Assembly (NCBI GenBank): GCA_021776565.1 | Contig: JAJFFQ010000023.1 | Span: 30,407 to 94,406 of the forward strand | DNA from: Robiginitomaculum sp. | GTDB taxonomy: Bacteria; Pseudomonadota; Alphaproteobacteria; Caulobacterales; Maricaulaceae | DNA: 64,000 nt | Direction: 5' to 3' | In this document: piece after piece, positions 31,076 to 38,976 of the stretch | Position numbering within the stretch: the stretch's first letter is position 1 | Layout: each line of letters begins with the position of its first letter | Position numbers and translations under genes: made by a program | The notes under the pieces: model-generated | Database searches by the model: none | What the model was told of the DNA's origin: nothing | What the model saw: the letters and a program-made list of their open reading frames with translations, nothing else

Positions 31076-31825
31076 ATGAAAGTTCTCGTACCCGTAAAAC
31101 GGGTGATTGATTATAATATCAAGGCACGGGTGAAACCGGATGGTTCAGGGGTGGATTTGGCCAATGTAAAAATGTCCATGAACCCCTTTGGCGAGATCGC
31201 CGTGGAAGAAGCGGTTCGGCTAAAAGAAAAAGGTGTGGTTAGCGAAATTGTGGTGGTTTCCATTGGGCCGCTTCAGGCGCAAGAAACCATCCGCACCGCT
31301 CTGGCCATGGGTGCTGATCGCGGCATTTTAATCCAGACAGAAGAAACGGTGGAGCCTCTTTCGGTGGCTAAATTACTTCGCGCGGTGGCCCTTGAGGAAA
31401 GACCTGATATTGCCATTTTAGGCAAGCAGGCGATTGATGATGATGCCAACCAGACAGGCCAGATGCTGGCCGCCATGCTGGACTGGCCACAAGCCACGTT
31501 TGCGTCAAAGCTGGATATTGCAGACGGCAAGGCCGAGGTCATGCGCGAAATCGATGGTGGTCTGCAAACCATATCTGTGGAATTGCCCGCCGTGATTACC
31601 ACTGATTTGCGCTTGAATGAGCCGCGTTATGCCAGCCTGCCCAATATCATGAAGGCCAAACGCAAACCTATCGATATGAAAACCCCTGATGATTATGGCG
31701 TTGCGCTGGACATAAGGCTGGAGCAAATAACCGTTGCCGAGCCACCAAAACGTGAAGCCGGGGTCATTGTAGACTCAGTGGCTGCGCTGGTTGATAAACT
31801 GAAAAATGAAGCAGGAGTGATCTGA
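31076..31825 (+). CDS. etfB: electron transfer flavoprotein beta subunit
   Basis: With EtfA it carries electrons from acyl-CoA dehydrogenases to ETF-ubiquinone oxidoreductase. The 249-residue product starts [16 protein letters not shown] and contains the AMP-binding [17 protein letters not shown] and signature [20 protein letters not shown] (read across). A good GGAG lies before ATG 31076; the ORF extends to 31025 but without support. It shares TGATG with etfA. Confidence 0.96.
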   Translation: MKVLVPVKRVIDYNIKARVKPDGSGVDLANVKMSMNPFGEIAVEEAVRLKEKGVVSEIVVVSIGPLQAQETIRTALAMGADRGILIQTEETVEPLSVAKLLRAVALEERPDIAILGKQAIDDDANQTGQMLAAMLDWPQATFASKLDIADGKAEVMREIDGGLQTISVELPAVITTDLRLNEPRYASLPNIMKAKRKPIDMKTPDDYGVALDIRLEQITVAEPPKREAGVIVDSVAALVDKLKNEAGVI

Positions 31826-32751
31826 TGGCTATACTGGTTGTTGGCGAGCACGATAACGCACATCTTTCTGATGCCACCGGCAAAACCGTTGGTGCGGCGG
31901 CAAAAATAGGTGGCGATATAGACATTCTGATCGCCGGTGAAAACGCTGGCGCAGTGGCGGCAGAGGCGGCAAAAGTTGATGGTATCCGCAATGTTCTGCA
32001 TGCCGATGGTGCTGTGTTGGCCAAGCAATTGGCCGAGCCTATGCAGGCCTTGATTGTGCCCTTGATGGGTGATTATGATGCCCTGCTGGCACCGGCCACC
32101 ACCAATGGCAAAAACTATTTACCTCGCGTGGCCGCCGCCCTGGATGTGATGCAAATCTCGGAAATTGTTTCTGTTGAAGCACCTGATACATTTGTGCGCC
32201 CGATCTATGCTGGCAATGCCATGCAGAAGGTACGTTCAACAGACAAGATCAAGGTTATCACCGTGCGGCCAACTGCTTTTGAGGCGGCAAAGCTAAGTGG
32301 CCGTGCCAGTGTAAAAAGCATTGCTGCCCCTGCCGGGCCGTTCAAATCTGCCTTTATCGGTGAAGAACTGACCCGCTCAGACCGGCCCGAGCTGACGGCG
32401 GCCAAAATTGTTATCTCCGGTGGTCGAGGCATGGGGTCTGGCGAAAATTTTGCCATGATCGAACGCATTGCTGACAAACTGGGCGCCGCCGTTGGTGCCT
32501 CGCGCGCAGCGGTGGATGCGGGCTTTGTGCCCAATGACTATCAGGTTGGTCAAACAGGCAAGGTTGTGGCACCGGAACTTTACATCGCTGTGGGAATATC
32601 CGGGGCCATACAACATTTGGCCGGTATGAAAGATTCCAAGGTCATCGTTGCCATTAACAAGGATGAGGATGCGCCAATATTTCAGGTCGCCGATTACGGG
32701 CTGGTGGCGGATCTGTTCAAGGCATTGCCGGAACTGGAAGAGGCGCTGTAA
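31825..32751 (+). CDS. etfA: electron transfer flavoprotein alpha subunit
   Basis: FAD-binding subunit, 308 residues. FAD-site blocks are visible: [34 protein letters not shown], the [17 protein letters not shown] loop and the closing [17 protein letters not shown]. Its start codon overlaps the etfB stop. The 3-hydroxybutyryl-CoA dehydrogenase gene that often follows in alphaproteobacteria is absent here. Confidence 0.96.
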   Translation: MAILVVGEHDNAHLSDATGKTVGAAAKIGGDIDILIAGENAGAVAAEAAKVDGIRNVLHADGAVLAKQLAEPMQALIVPLMGDYDALLAPATTNGKNYLPRVAAALDVMQISEIVSVEAPDTFVRPIYAGNAMQKVRSTDKIKVITVRPTAFEAAKLSGRASVKSIAAPAGPFKSAFIGEELTRSDRPELTAAKIVISGGRGMGSGENFAMIERIADKLGAAVGASRAAVDAGFVPNDYQVGQTGKVVAPELYIAVGISGAIQHLAGMKDSKVIVAINKDEDAPIFQVADYGLVADLFKALPELEEAL

Positions 32752-32832
32752 ACACGATACACTTGGATCACAATATCCGGGTGGTTTAGCAAAATACGAT
32801 GATTATGGTGGCTTTCTTTTAGGAGAGCCGCC

Positions 32833-33306
32833 ATGACCTACACTATATCCGGCATAGACATTGAAACCTTCAGACCGCTATTTTACCTGAATGACGACGC
32901 GCTGAAACAACGGGGCATAATACGTCAAACTGTCGATACAAACCCTGGCTATCCTTGCAGGATTACCCTTGAAGACGCCAAAATTGGCGACACGGTTTTG
33001 TTGCTGAACCATGAAAACCATCACGCCGATACGCCGTATCGCTCGTCTTATGCCATTTATGTAAATGAGAGCGCAACACAGACGCGGCATTTCCATAAGG
33101 CTCTGCCTCCGGTCTTCAAAGGTAGGCCGATTGCCTTGCGCATTTTTGACGAAGACGGCATGCTCATCGGTGCTGATATGGGCATGGACGACGCACTTTG
33201 CGCAAAAATAGAAACGATATTCACAAATTCCGAAGCAGCCTATATCCATGCACATAACGCAATGCATGGCTGTTTTGCGGCAGAGATTCGACGAAGCCAC
33301 GCTTAA
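32833..33306 (+). CDS. DUF1203 family protein
   Basis: A 157-residue protein with the family pattern: GYPCRITLEDAKIGDTVLLL, then HADTPYRSSYAIYVNE and C-terminal AYIHAHNAMHGCFAAEI. AGGAG precedes the ATG. No activity is known for DUF1203. It stands alone after etfA. Confidence 0.85.
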   Translation: MTYTISGIDIETFRPLFYLNDDALKQRGIIRQTVDTNPGYPCRITLEDAKIGDTVLLLNHENHHADTPYRSSYAIYVNESATQTRHFHKALPPVFKGRPIALRIFDEDGMLIGADMGMDDALCAKIETIFTNSEAAYIHAHNAMHGCFAAEIRRSHA

Positions 33307-33321
33307 CGTGTAAACACGTTT
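33304..33321 (+). terminator. short hairpin after DUF1203 gene
   Basis: AACGTGT and ACACGTT form a 7-base perfect stem with a two-base centre directly over the DUF1203 stop, followed by TTAG and not a T-run. It may act as a weak terminator or only as a palindrome. Confidence 0.3.
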
Positions 33322-33379
33322 AGTAACCGGCACAAACCTTGCGAAGAAACATGGGTTCTGTCCAAAAAGGGGACGCCTC

Positions 33380-33565
33380 ATGGCTGATTATAAATCTATT
33401 GTACCTAAAAAACTGTTTCTTAGCCTGGCATTGGCCGGTATTGCAGGGGCATCTTTTGCGCTAACCCGCTGGAGTGATGGAATTATGGAACTGGCCGCCT
33501 GGATCATTCTGGCATTTTGTGCCGGTGGTCTGGTTTCCGTGCTTCAGGGCAAGGAAGAGCTTTGA
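33380..33565 (+). CDS. small membrane protein, unknown
   Basis: A 61-residue product with two probable membrane segments (LFLSLALAGIAGASFAL and LAAWIILAFCAGGLVSV) and a short charged tail. GGGGACGCC precedes the ATG. No family recognised. Its last 22 bases overlap the converging TlpA gene. It is likely real, because frame, start and composition look coding. Confidence 0.6.
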   Translation: MADYKSIVPKKLFLSLALAGIAGASFALTRWSDGIMELAAWIILAFCAGGLVSVLQGKEEL

Positions 33566-34146
33566 ACCGCTGCAATCAACGCTCGTGCGTCAGCACCATT
33601 CCAGTCTGCCCCGCCCGACAACCGCGCCCGCTCGTTTCCTTTTGCATCATAAAGCACGGTAATCGGTAGCCCGGAAGTCAAGCCCGGTACGGTAAGTTTT
33701 TGAGCAATAGCAAAGCGATTATCATGATAAAGCGCGAGGTTTTTTATCTCTGTTGTTGCAAGAAATTCTTCGGCCTCGGCTTTGGATCTGTCCATGTCTA
33801 TGGCCAGCACCATAAAGTCATCGCTGCCAAGCTCGCCTTGCAAACGGTCAAGTGAAGGCAGTTCCTCAACGCACGGCGCACACCAACTTGCCCACAAATT
33901 CAATAGTACAGTTTTGCCCTGAAAATCAGCCAGACTGACCGGGCCATCCGGGCCGTTAAAAGACGCGATCGGTTGGGGTGGTGGCGTTTTTAGCACCACC
34001 AATTCTTTCATTTCACCAACAGCAAATGCGGTCAATGGGTTGCGGGTCGCGTTGGGAGTAGATAGCGATTGCATAATCACGTATAGGAGAAATGTCGCAC
34101 CAGAGGCGGCAAGGACGATTATCATGTTTTTTCTGAATTTGGACAT
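33544..34146 (-). CDS. TlpA-like thiol-disulfide oxidoreductase
   Basis: A 200-residue periplasmic thioredoxin-like protein anchored by an N-terminal helix (about 8-25). The active site WASWCAPCVEELPSL and the ALYHDNRFAIAQKLTVPGLTSGLPIT region with the cis-Pro loop are typical. It may reduce apocytochrome c or other periplasmic disulfides. It lies divergent from argH with only 28 bases between starts, an arrangement often seen in alphaproteobacteria. Confidence 0.9.
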   Translation of the reverse strand: MSKFRKNMIIVLAASGATFLLYVIMQSLSTPNATRNPLTAFAVGEMKELVVLKTPPPQPIASFNGPDGPVSLADFQGKTVLLNLWASWCAPCVEELPSLDRLQGELGSDDFMVLAIDMDRSKAEAEEFLATTEIKNLALYHDNRFAIAQKLTVPGLTSGLPITVLYDAKGNERARLSGGADWNGADARALIAAVQSSSLP

Positions 34147-34174
34147 GAGTTGATTTTAGGCTGATATTTCCCGA

Positions 34175-35587
34175 ATGACAAAAGACAATAACATTTCCAA
34201 AGCAGGTGGGGCTAATGCCCTGTGGGGTGGCCGTTTTGATGGCGCACCATCCTCGATCATGGAGGCGATTAACGCCTCTATTGATGTTGACCGGCGCATG
34301 GCCACGCAGGATTTGGCCGGTTCCTCTGCTCATGCGGCCATGCTGGCCGCTTGCGCTATCATTAGTGATGAGGACGAAAAAGCCATTCAGCGCGGCCTGG
34401 CCGAGATCGGGGCGCAGATTGCCCGGGGTGATTTTACCTTCTCAACCGCGCTGGAAGATATTCACATGAATATAGAGGCACGGCTTGGTGACCTTGTTGG
34501 CGAAGCGGCCGGGCGCTTGCACACCGCACGATCACGCAACGATCAGGTGGCGACGGATTTGCGGCTTTGGTTGCGTGATGCGCTGGATAGCATTGATACC
34601 CTGCTTGCCGATTTTCAACGTGCACTGATAACCCTCGCCGAAGCCGAGTTTGATACCATTATGCCGGGCTTTACCCATTTGCAAAGCGCCCAGCCGGTCA
34701 GCTTTGGTCATCATATGCTGGCTTATGTTGAAATGATGGCTCGTGACAGGGGCCGTTTTACTGATACACGAAAACGCCTGAATGAAAATCCATTGGGCGC
34801 GGCGGCGCTGGCCGGCACAGCCTATCCCATTGATCGTGACATGACCGCAAATGCGCTTGGCTTTGAGCGGCCAATGGCCAATTCTCTGGATGCGGTATCG
34901 GCGCGCGATTTTGCTCTGGAGTTTTTAAGTGCCGCCAGTATTTGCGCCGTGCATTTATCGCGCCTGGCCGAAGAACTGGTCATCTGGACATCGGCTGGAT
35001 TTGCCTTTGTGTCTTTAAGTGACCAGTTTTCTACCGGATCATCGATAATGCCGCAAAAACGCAACCCCGATGCCGCCGAACTGGTGCGCGCCAAAGCCGG
35101 GCGCATTTGCGGCGATCTGAATACTCTACTTATGGTGATGAAGGGGTTGCCGCTGGCCTATTCCAAGGACATGCAGGAAGACAAGGAACCGGTATTTGAT
35201 GCCTATGATGCCTTGTGCCTGTCCCTGACGGCGATGACCGGTATGATGAGTGATCTTGGCATTAACCGCGCAGCATTGGCCGCCGCCGCCGGGGCCGCAT
35301 ATTCAACGGCGACAGATATGGCCGACTGGCTGGTGCGTGAGGCGAGCGTGCCGTTTCGCGACGCCCATCATCTGACGGGGCAAATTGTCAAGCTTGCCGA
35401 AACCCAAAACAAGACCCTTTCGGCTTTATCCTTAACTGACATGCAAACCATTGCCCCCATGCTGACAGAGGACGTGTTTGACGTTTTAACCCCGCAAGCA
35501 TCGGCAGCCAGCCGCACAAGCTTTGGTGGCACTTCACCACAAAATGTAAAATCCCAAATAGAACTCTGGAAGGAAAAACTGTCATGA
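34175..35587 (+). CDS. argH: argininosuccinate lyase
   Basis: Last enzyme of arginine synthesis; 470 residues. It has [11 protein letters not shown] at the start, [26 protein letters not shown] and the superfamily signature [12 protein letters not shown]. The small lipoprotein gene overlaps its stop (ATGA). lysA, which often follows in this class, is not present. Confidence 0.97.
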   Translation: MTKDNNISKAGGANALWGGRFDGAPSSIMEAINASIDVDRRMATQDLAGSSAHAAMLAACAIISDEDEKAIQRGLAEIGAQIARGDFTFSTALEDIHMNIEARLGDLVGEAAGRLHTARSRNDQVATDLRLWLRDALDSIDTLLADFQRALITLAEAEFDTIMPGFTHLQSAQPVSFGHHMLAYVEMMARDRGRFTDTRKRLNENPLGAAALAGTAYPIDRDMTANALGFERPMANSLDAVSARDFALEFLSAASICAVHLSRLAEELVIWTSAGFAFVSLSDQFSTGSSIMPQKRNPDAAELVRAKAGRICGDLNTLLMVMKGLPLAYSKDMQEDKEPVFDAYDALCLSLTAMTGMMSDLGINRAALAAAAGAAYSTATDMADWLVREASVPFRDAHHLTGQIVKLAETQNKTLSALSLTDMQTIAPMLTEDVFDVLTPQASAASRTSFGGTSPQNVKSQIELWKEKLS

Positions 35588-35721
35588 AGATCAAATCTAT
35601 TGCTGTACTGGCCCTGGCTATTTTTGCACTTGCTGCGTGCGGCCTCCGTGATAATCCGGCGGTGCCACCGGCAAAAGATCAGCTCAGCCCGCCAACAGAA
35701 CCTGCACCGGATAAGGACTGA
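35584..35721 (+). CDS. lptM: LptM-like small lipoprotein
   Basis: A 45-residue lipoprotein too short for usual ORF cutoffs. It has a basic start (MKIKS), a hydrophobic helix and lipobox LAAC at C19, followed by G and a proline-rich tail ending PAPDKD. The start overlaps the argH stop by 4 bases. Short lipoproteins with this shape after argH (YifL/LptM) help mature the LPS translocon LptDE in other proteobacteria. The identity is inferred from size, lipobox and position. Confidence 0.8.
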   Translation: MKIKSIAVLALAIFALAACGLRDNPAVPPAKDQLSPPTEPAPDKD

Positions 35722-35743
35722 TCGATTATACCTTCGTCTTTGA

Positions 35744-35779
35744 CTAAACCACTACCGGCTGATGCCGGTAGTGGTTTAG
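35744..35779 (+). terminator. 16-base perfect hairpin after argH-lptM
   Basis: CTAAACCACTACCGGC pairs perfectly with GCCGGTAGTGGTTTAG around a TGAT loop. No long T-run follows (TGTTGC), so it may terminate inefficiently or protect the mRNA end. Copy B of the interspersed repeat begins 4 bases later. Confidence 0.65.
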
Positions 35780-35782
35780 TGT

Positions 35783-35819
35783 TGCTATCGCGGTGCTGAC
35801 GCCCGCTAGATGAGCACGC
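35783..35819 (+). repeat. GCTATCGCG interspersed repeat, copy B
   Basis: TGCTATCGCG, 11 bases, then CGCTAGATGAGCACGC. It differs from copy A by one base in the conserved blocks and keeps the same spacer length, while the spacer sequence differs. Confidence 0.6.
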
Positions 35820-35840
35820 AAAAACAACTTATCCTCATGC

Positions 35841-35881
35841 ATTTTATCTTTTTGCCTTCCACGAAGGCAAAAAGATAAAAT
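35841..35881. terminator. 19-base perfect hairpin, probable bidirectional terminator
   Basis: ATTTTATCTTTTTGCCTTC pairs perfectly with its complement across the 3-base loop CAC. The GAAGGC core flanked by A-runs and T-runs on both sides gives a terminator in either direction, serving argH-lptM and the ferritin-like gene that ends at 35955. Confidence 0.75.
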
Positions 35882-35954
35882 TTTCGCCCTGAATCACAGT
35901 CACTAGCCGTAGCTGACCATGATGATTTGGTACGCCGCAGATAAACGGGTATGG

Positions 35955-37064
35955 CTATTCAGCCGCCGAGGCGTCCGCATTTATCGCACCAAGTCCGCCC
36001 TTGGCGGCAATGGCGGAAACATAGGCCTTGCGAGCATCAAAGTCTGCCGCAATGCGTTCATCATCGGCCTGCATGGCATCAATGTCATCATCGGCATAAT
36101 GGATCACCCCCATGTCTTCATAGGCGGCGCGAATGCGCGGACCCCACAGGCCAATGTCTTTCACAATCGGCACAATGCGCTGGAACAACATGGTACGGAA
36201 CAGTTTATTGATCTCGCTGTTTTTGGTGTATTCCACACACTCCTCGACCGGCAGGTCCAGGGCTTCATAAATTTCGCGTCCCTCAAAGCGGTCACGCATC
36301 AGATAACAGGCATCAACCAGAAACTCCTCGCGCTCGTCGCGTTCGGCCTCGGTCAGTTGCGGGTAATACTCGCGCAGTGTCAGGCGGCCAAAAGCCACAT
36401 GACGGGCTTCATCTTCCATCACATAGGCATTGACCATTTGCGCCAACGGGTTCTGGGAGACATCGCGAATGGTGGCAAAGGCGGCCAGGGCCAACCCCTC
36501 AATCACCACTTGCATGGCCAGATAGGTGATATCCCAACGCGGATCGCGTAACGCCTGATCGACCAGTATTTGCAAGGGCTTGGTCATCGGATAGGAGACT
36601 TCAAATTTTTGCAGAAGTTTTTTGTAGGCTTCGATATGGCGAGCTTCATCCATGGTCTGGGTCGCCGCATAGAACTTGGCATCCATGTCCGGCACCTGGC
36701 CAACAATTTTGGCGGCGCAGACCAGCGCGGCCTGCTCGCCTTGCAAAAACTGCGAGATGTTCCATGCCTGCCCGTGGCGCAGAAAATCAATGCGATCATT
36801 CTTGCCCATCCGATCCCATAATGGTGTGCCATACAGCGCGGTTGCCTCGACGGGGAGTTGCATGGGGTTTTCGGCGTCCAGATCCAGCGACCAGTCAATT
36901 CGTTTTAGGGCATCCCACTGCATGTCCTTGCCTTTTTGGTAAAGGTGCATCAGCCCAGTACGGCCTTCATCAAATTCCCAGTCAAATATGACGTCATATT
37001 CCTGGGGAACGGTCCAGTGTGAATCAATGTCCGGAACCGCATACAAGTCGCGTAAAGATGCCAT
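35955..37064 (-). CDS. ferritin-like di-iron protein
   Basis: A 369-residue protein with a full di-iron four-helix set: E110 (FLQGEQAAL), E140 and H143 (DEARH), E189 (VVIEGLAL), E219 and H222 (DEARHVAF). The spacing resembles ribonucleotide reductase R2 and soluble desaturase/oxygenase folds. From memory, alphaproteobacterial members are listed simply as ferritin-like domain protein. Substrate unknown; a fatty acid or N-oxygenase role is possible. Its predicted promoter overlaps a perfect palindrome at 37129-37151. Confidence 0.85.
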   Translation of the reverse strand: MASLRDLYAVPDIDSHWTVPQEYDVIFDWEFDEGRTGLMHLYQKGKDMQWDALKRIDWSLDLDAENPMQLPVEATALYGTPLWDRMGKNDRIDFLRHGQAWNISQFLQGEQAALVCAAKIVGQVPDMDAKFYAATQTMDEARHIEAYKKLLQKFEVSYPMTKPLQILVDQALRDPRWDITYLAMQVVIEGLALAAFATIRDVSQNPLAQMVNAYVMEDEARHVAFGRLTLREYYPQLTEAERDEREEFLVDACYLMRDRFEGREIYEALDLPVEECVEYTKNSEINKLFRTMLFQRIVPIVKDIGLWGPRIRAAYEDMGVIHYADDDIDAMQADDERIAADFDARKAYVSAIAAKGGLGAINADASAAE

Positions 37065-37108
37065 ATTTTCTCTCTCCCGATGTTGATCGTTTACCGATCT
37101 ATGGCAAC

Positions 37109-37151
37109 CCTATAGCACAAGAAATTATTAAAGTGAACAGCGTTCACTTTA
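37109..37151 (-). promoter_or_regulatory. promoter with 23-base operator-like palindrome
   Basis: TAAAGTGAAC-AGC-GTTCACTTTA (37129-37151) is a perfect 10-base inverted repeat with a 3-base centre, the shape of TetR-family operators. On the minus strand, TTCACT (37137-37132) and TATAGG (37114-37109) are spaced by 17 bases and point toward the ferritin-like gene, so the palindrome covers the -35. It also lies upstream of the divergent GFA gene. No TetR gene is adjacent. Confidence 0.6.
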
Positions 37152-37215
37152 TTTTATATGAGTGAAATTTAGTCGTCTTATTGACCATTCTGGCCTTCGC
37201 CTCCATGCTTTGCTT

Positions 37216-37698
37216 ATGACAAAGATGACAAAAAACCCCCTGCATGGCGGCTGCGCCTGTGCCAGCGTGAGATACACCATGCACAGTGCACCACTTTTCA
37301 CCCATTGTTGCCATTGCACATGGTGCCAGCGCGAAACCGGCAGCGCCTTTGCGCTCAACGCCATGATCGAGACTGACCGGGTTGAGGTGACCAATGGCGC
37401 GGTGGAATTGGTAAAAACGCCATCAGCCTCGGGCAAAGGGCAGAACATTGCCCGCTGCCCGTCCTGTCATGTGGCATTGTGGAGCCATTATCCGGAGGCC
37501 GGTGAACGCGTGGCCTTTGTCCGTGTCGGCACGCTGGATGCGGGGCATGAGATTGCGCCGGATGTGCACATTTTTACGTCCACCAAACAGCCTTGGGTAG
37601 TGCTGGGTAAAGGCGTCCCGGTTAAGAAAGAATACTATGACCAGCGCAAACTTTGGCCGGAGGCAAGTTTGGAGCGGTTGCGGGCGGTAAAGCCATAA
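37216..37698 (+). CDS. GFA family (glutathione-dependent formaldehyde-activating-like) protein
   Basis: A 160-residue zinc-binding protein. Conserved cysteines lie in LHGGCACASVRY, THCCHCTWCQRETG and ARCPSCHVALW, the pattern of the GFA/CENP-V fold. The family includes Gfa and many uncharacterised carbon-sulfur lyase-like members. The start is uncertain: ATG 37216 or 37225 fit best; 37162 would add an unlikely extension. It is divergent from the ferritin-like gene. Confidence 0.85.
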   Translation: MTKMTKNPLHGGCACASVRYTMHSAPLFTHCCHCTWCQRETGSAFALNAMIETDRVEVTNGAVELVKTPSASGKGQNIARCPSCHVALWSHYPEAGERVAFVRVGTLDAGHEIAPDVHIFTSTKQPWVVLGKGVPVKKEYYDQRKLWPEASLERLRAVKP

Positions 37699-38213
37699 AA
37701 GGAGATTTTAGCCTTGTTGCGCGATAAGCCTTTAAGAAACAATAGCGCTAAATAGTTTTCCTGGATTCCCCGATCTAGTCCACTACTGTCCGGTTTAGAT
37801 TTAACCTGGGTCAAAAAGAATAATAGACACAATCTGTTATGGTGAAAAAGGCTGTTCAGGACAGGATGTTTGCATCGCCAACTTTTTCCTCCTCCGTTTA
37901 CGGGGGAGGTGGGCGCGGATGCGCTCGGAGGGGGGGGGCTGACGGGTCATCTTGTTGACAGGTATGATGTTTTTACACTTCTGCCCCCTCCGGCTCCGCT
38001 TGCGCTACGCCACCTCCCTTGTATAGGCCCACGCAAAAAGCAGGGGAGGAAAACAAAAGAAATCGCTTAACCGGACAGTAGTGGGTCAAGCCCGGTAATG
38101 ACGGGGTTTTGAATGCCTTTGGAATTATGCATTTAGTAGACCTCCACTGCAAACAAGGTAAGGTCAATCAGAGCTGAGTTTGTAACTTGAAAAAATAAGA
38201 TTATAAAATTTAC
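37699..38213. other. gene-free region with an inserted element
   Basis: These 515 bases lack a credible gene. The middle is the 305-base element at 37780-38084. Its flanks (CTGGATTCCCCGATCTAGT to the left, CAAGCCCGGTAATGACGGGG to the right) read like two halves of one common alphaproteobacterial intergenic repeat. The last 100 bases become AT-rich toward the orphan gene at 38214. Confidence 0.6.
37780..38084. mobile_element. candidate 305-bp MITE-like element with terminal inverted repeats
   Basis: The left end CCACTACTGTCCGGTT and right end AACCGGACAGTAGTGG are perfect inverted repeats of 16 bases, the kind that bound transposons. The interior codes for nothing and holds two GC-rich palindromic parts, around 37887-37941 (CTCCGTTTACGGGGGAGG and similar) and 37981-38050 (CCCCCTCCGGCTCCGC and similar). 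No clear target duplication is seen, and no matching transposase is in the window. Confidence 0.55.
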
Positions 38214-38708
38214 ATGGCTAACGATCAAAATTTACTTACCTTCAAAAATCAATTGCTGCCAACGAACAAAGAACGACGTTTATGGGGTAGAATGGTTGAC
38301 GGGTACAAGGATGCCTACGGAACAGGGAGCAGCTATTTGGACCCAGATGCAATAGACCTTGATGTGACTACTGGTGCAATGTGGATGCTTGCACCCATTG
38401 ATTGGCACGAGTTAAAGTATCTATGGGTATTTAGTGGTTTAGATACGGATCATCCAGATTCTGGGTGGCACTTAATTGAACAAAAAATAAGCCATTCAGT
38501 TCATGTATCGTCTTACAAAGTAAAGAAAGGGTTTTTTGCAAAATCCATATGGATTGGCTATATAAATTTCATCATAAACAACAAAAACATGGTACATACC
38601 GGATATATCGTTGAAAATAATATTCTAGGTTTTTTTGAATCGTTTGATGGCTGGAAAGCAGAAGACAAAAAATTACACCATAATGTATCTGCTTTTATAA
38701 AGATGTAA
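38214..38708 (+). CDS. AT-rich orphan protein, unknown
   Basis: A 164-residue soluble protein rich in Trp, Tyr, Lys and Asn (for example WHELKYLWVFSG, SIWIGYINFIINNKN). Base composition is clearly lower in GC than all neighbours, and codon use leans to A/T endings. No signal peptide or known motif. It sits alone between the MITE-like element and ffh. This looks like recent horizontal transfer. The start ATG 38214 lacks a strong ribosome site. Confidence 0.6.
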   Translation: MANDQNLLTFKNQLLPTNKERRLWGRMVDGYKDAYGTGSSYLDPDAIDLDVTTGAMWMLAPIDWHELKYLWVFSGLDTDHPDSGWHLIEQKISHSVHVSSYKVKKGFFAKSIWIGYINFIINNKNMVHTGYIVENNILGFFESFDGWKAEDKKLHHNVSAFIKM

Positions 38709-38751
38709 TTTTCAGCAACATCACATTCAATGCCCAAACCCCTCATCCCAA

Positions 38752-38772
38752 CCTTCTCCCTCAGGGAGAAGG
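38752..38772 (+). terminator. hairpin after the AT-rich gene
   Basis: CCTTCTCC and GGAGAAGG form an 8-base stem with a 5-base loop, within a CCTCATCCCAACC...AGGGAGAAGGGGC block that resembles a widespread bacterial intergenic repeat. It may end transcription before ffh; there is no T-run. Confidence 0.35.
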
Positions 38773-38976
38773 GGCACCTCTGATCAAATCTCCCCGCATT
38801 GACTCGCCCCCCGCCCGCCTCTATACGCACCACCAATCAGTACAGCGCTTCTGTACGCCCTTACCTGCACAGCCCAAAATTAAGGGGGGAGGCAGGCGAG
38901 GCACCCCGCCCGGCGAAGGTTCGCTCAGCGGGGCGTTTGGCGTTGTGCATTAGTTTGTAGCTCATGAGGAGCGTGC

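Noticed and set aside
38709..38976. Possible SRP RNA gene before ffh
   Set aside because: The conserved GGAAG...AGCAGCC-type core of SRP RNA is absent; only unrelated hairpins are seen.
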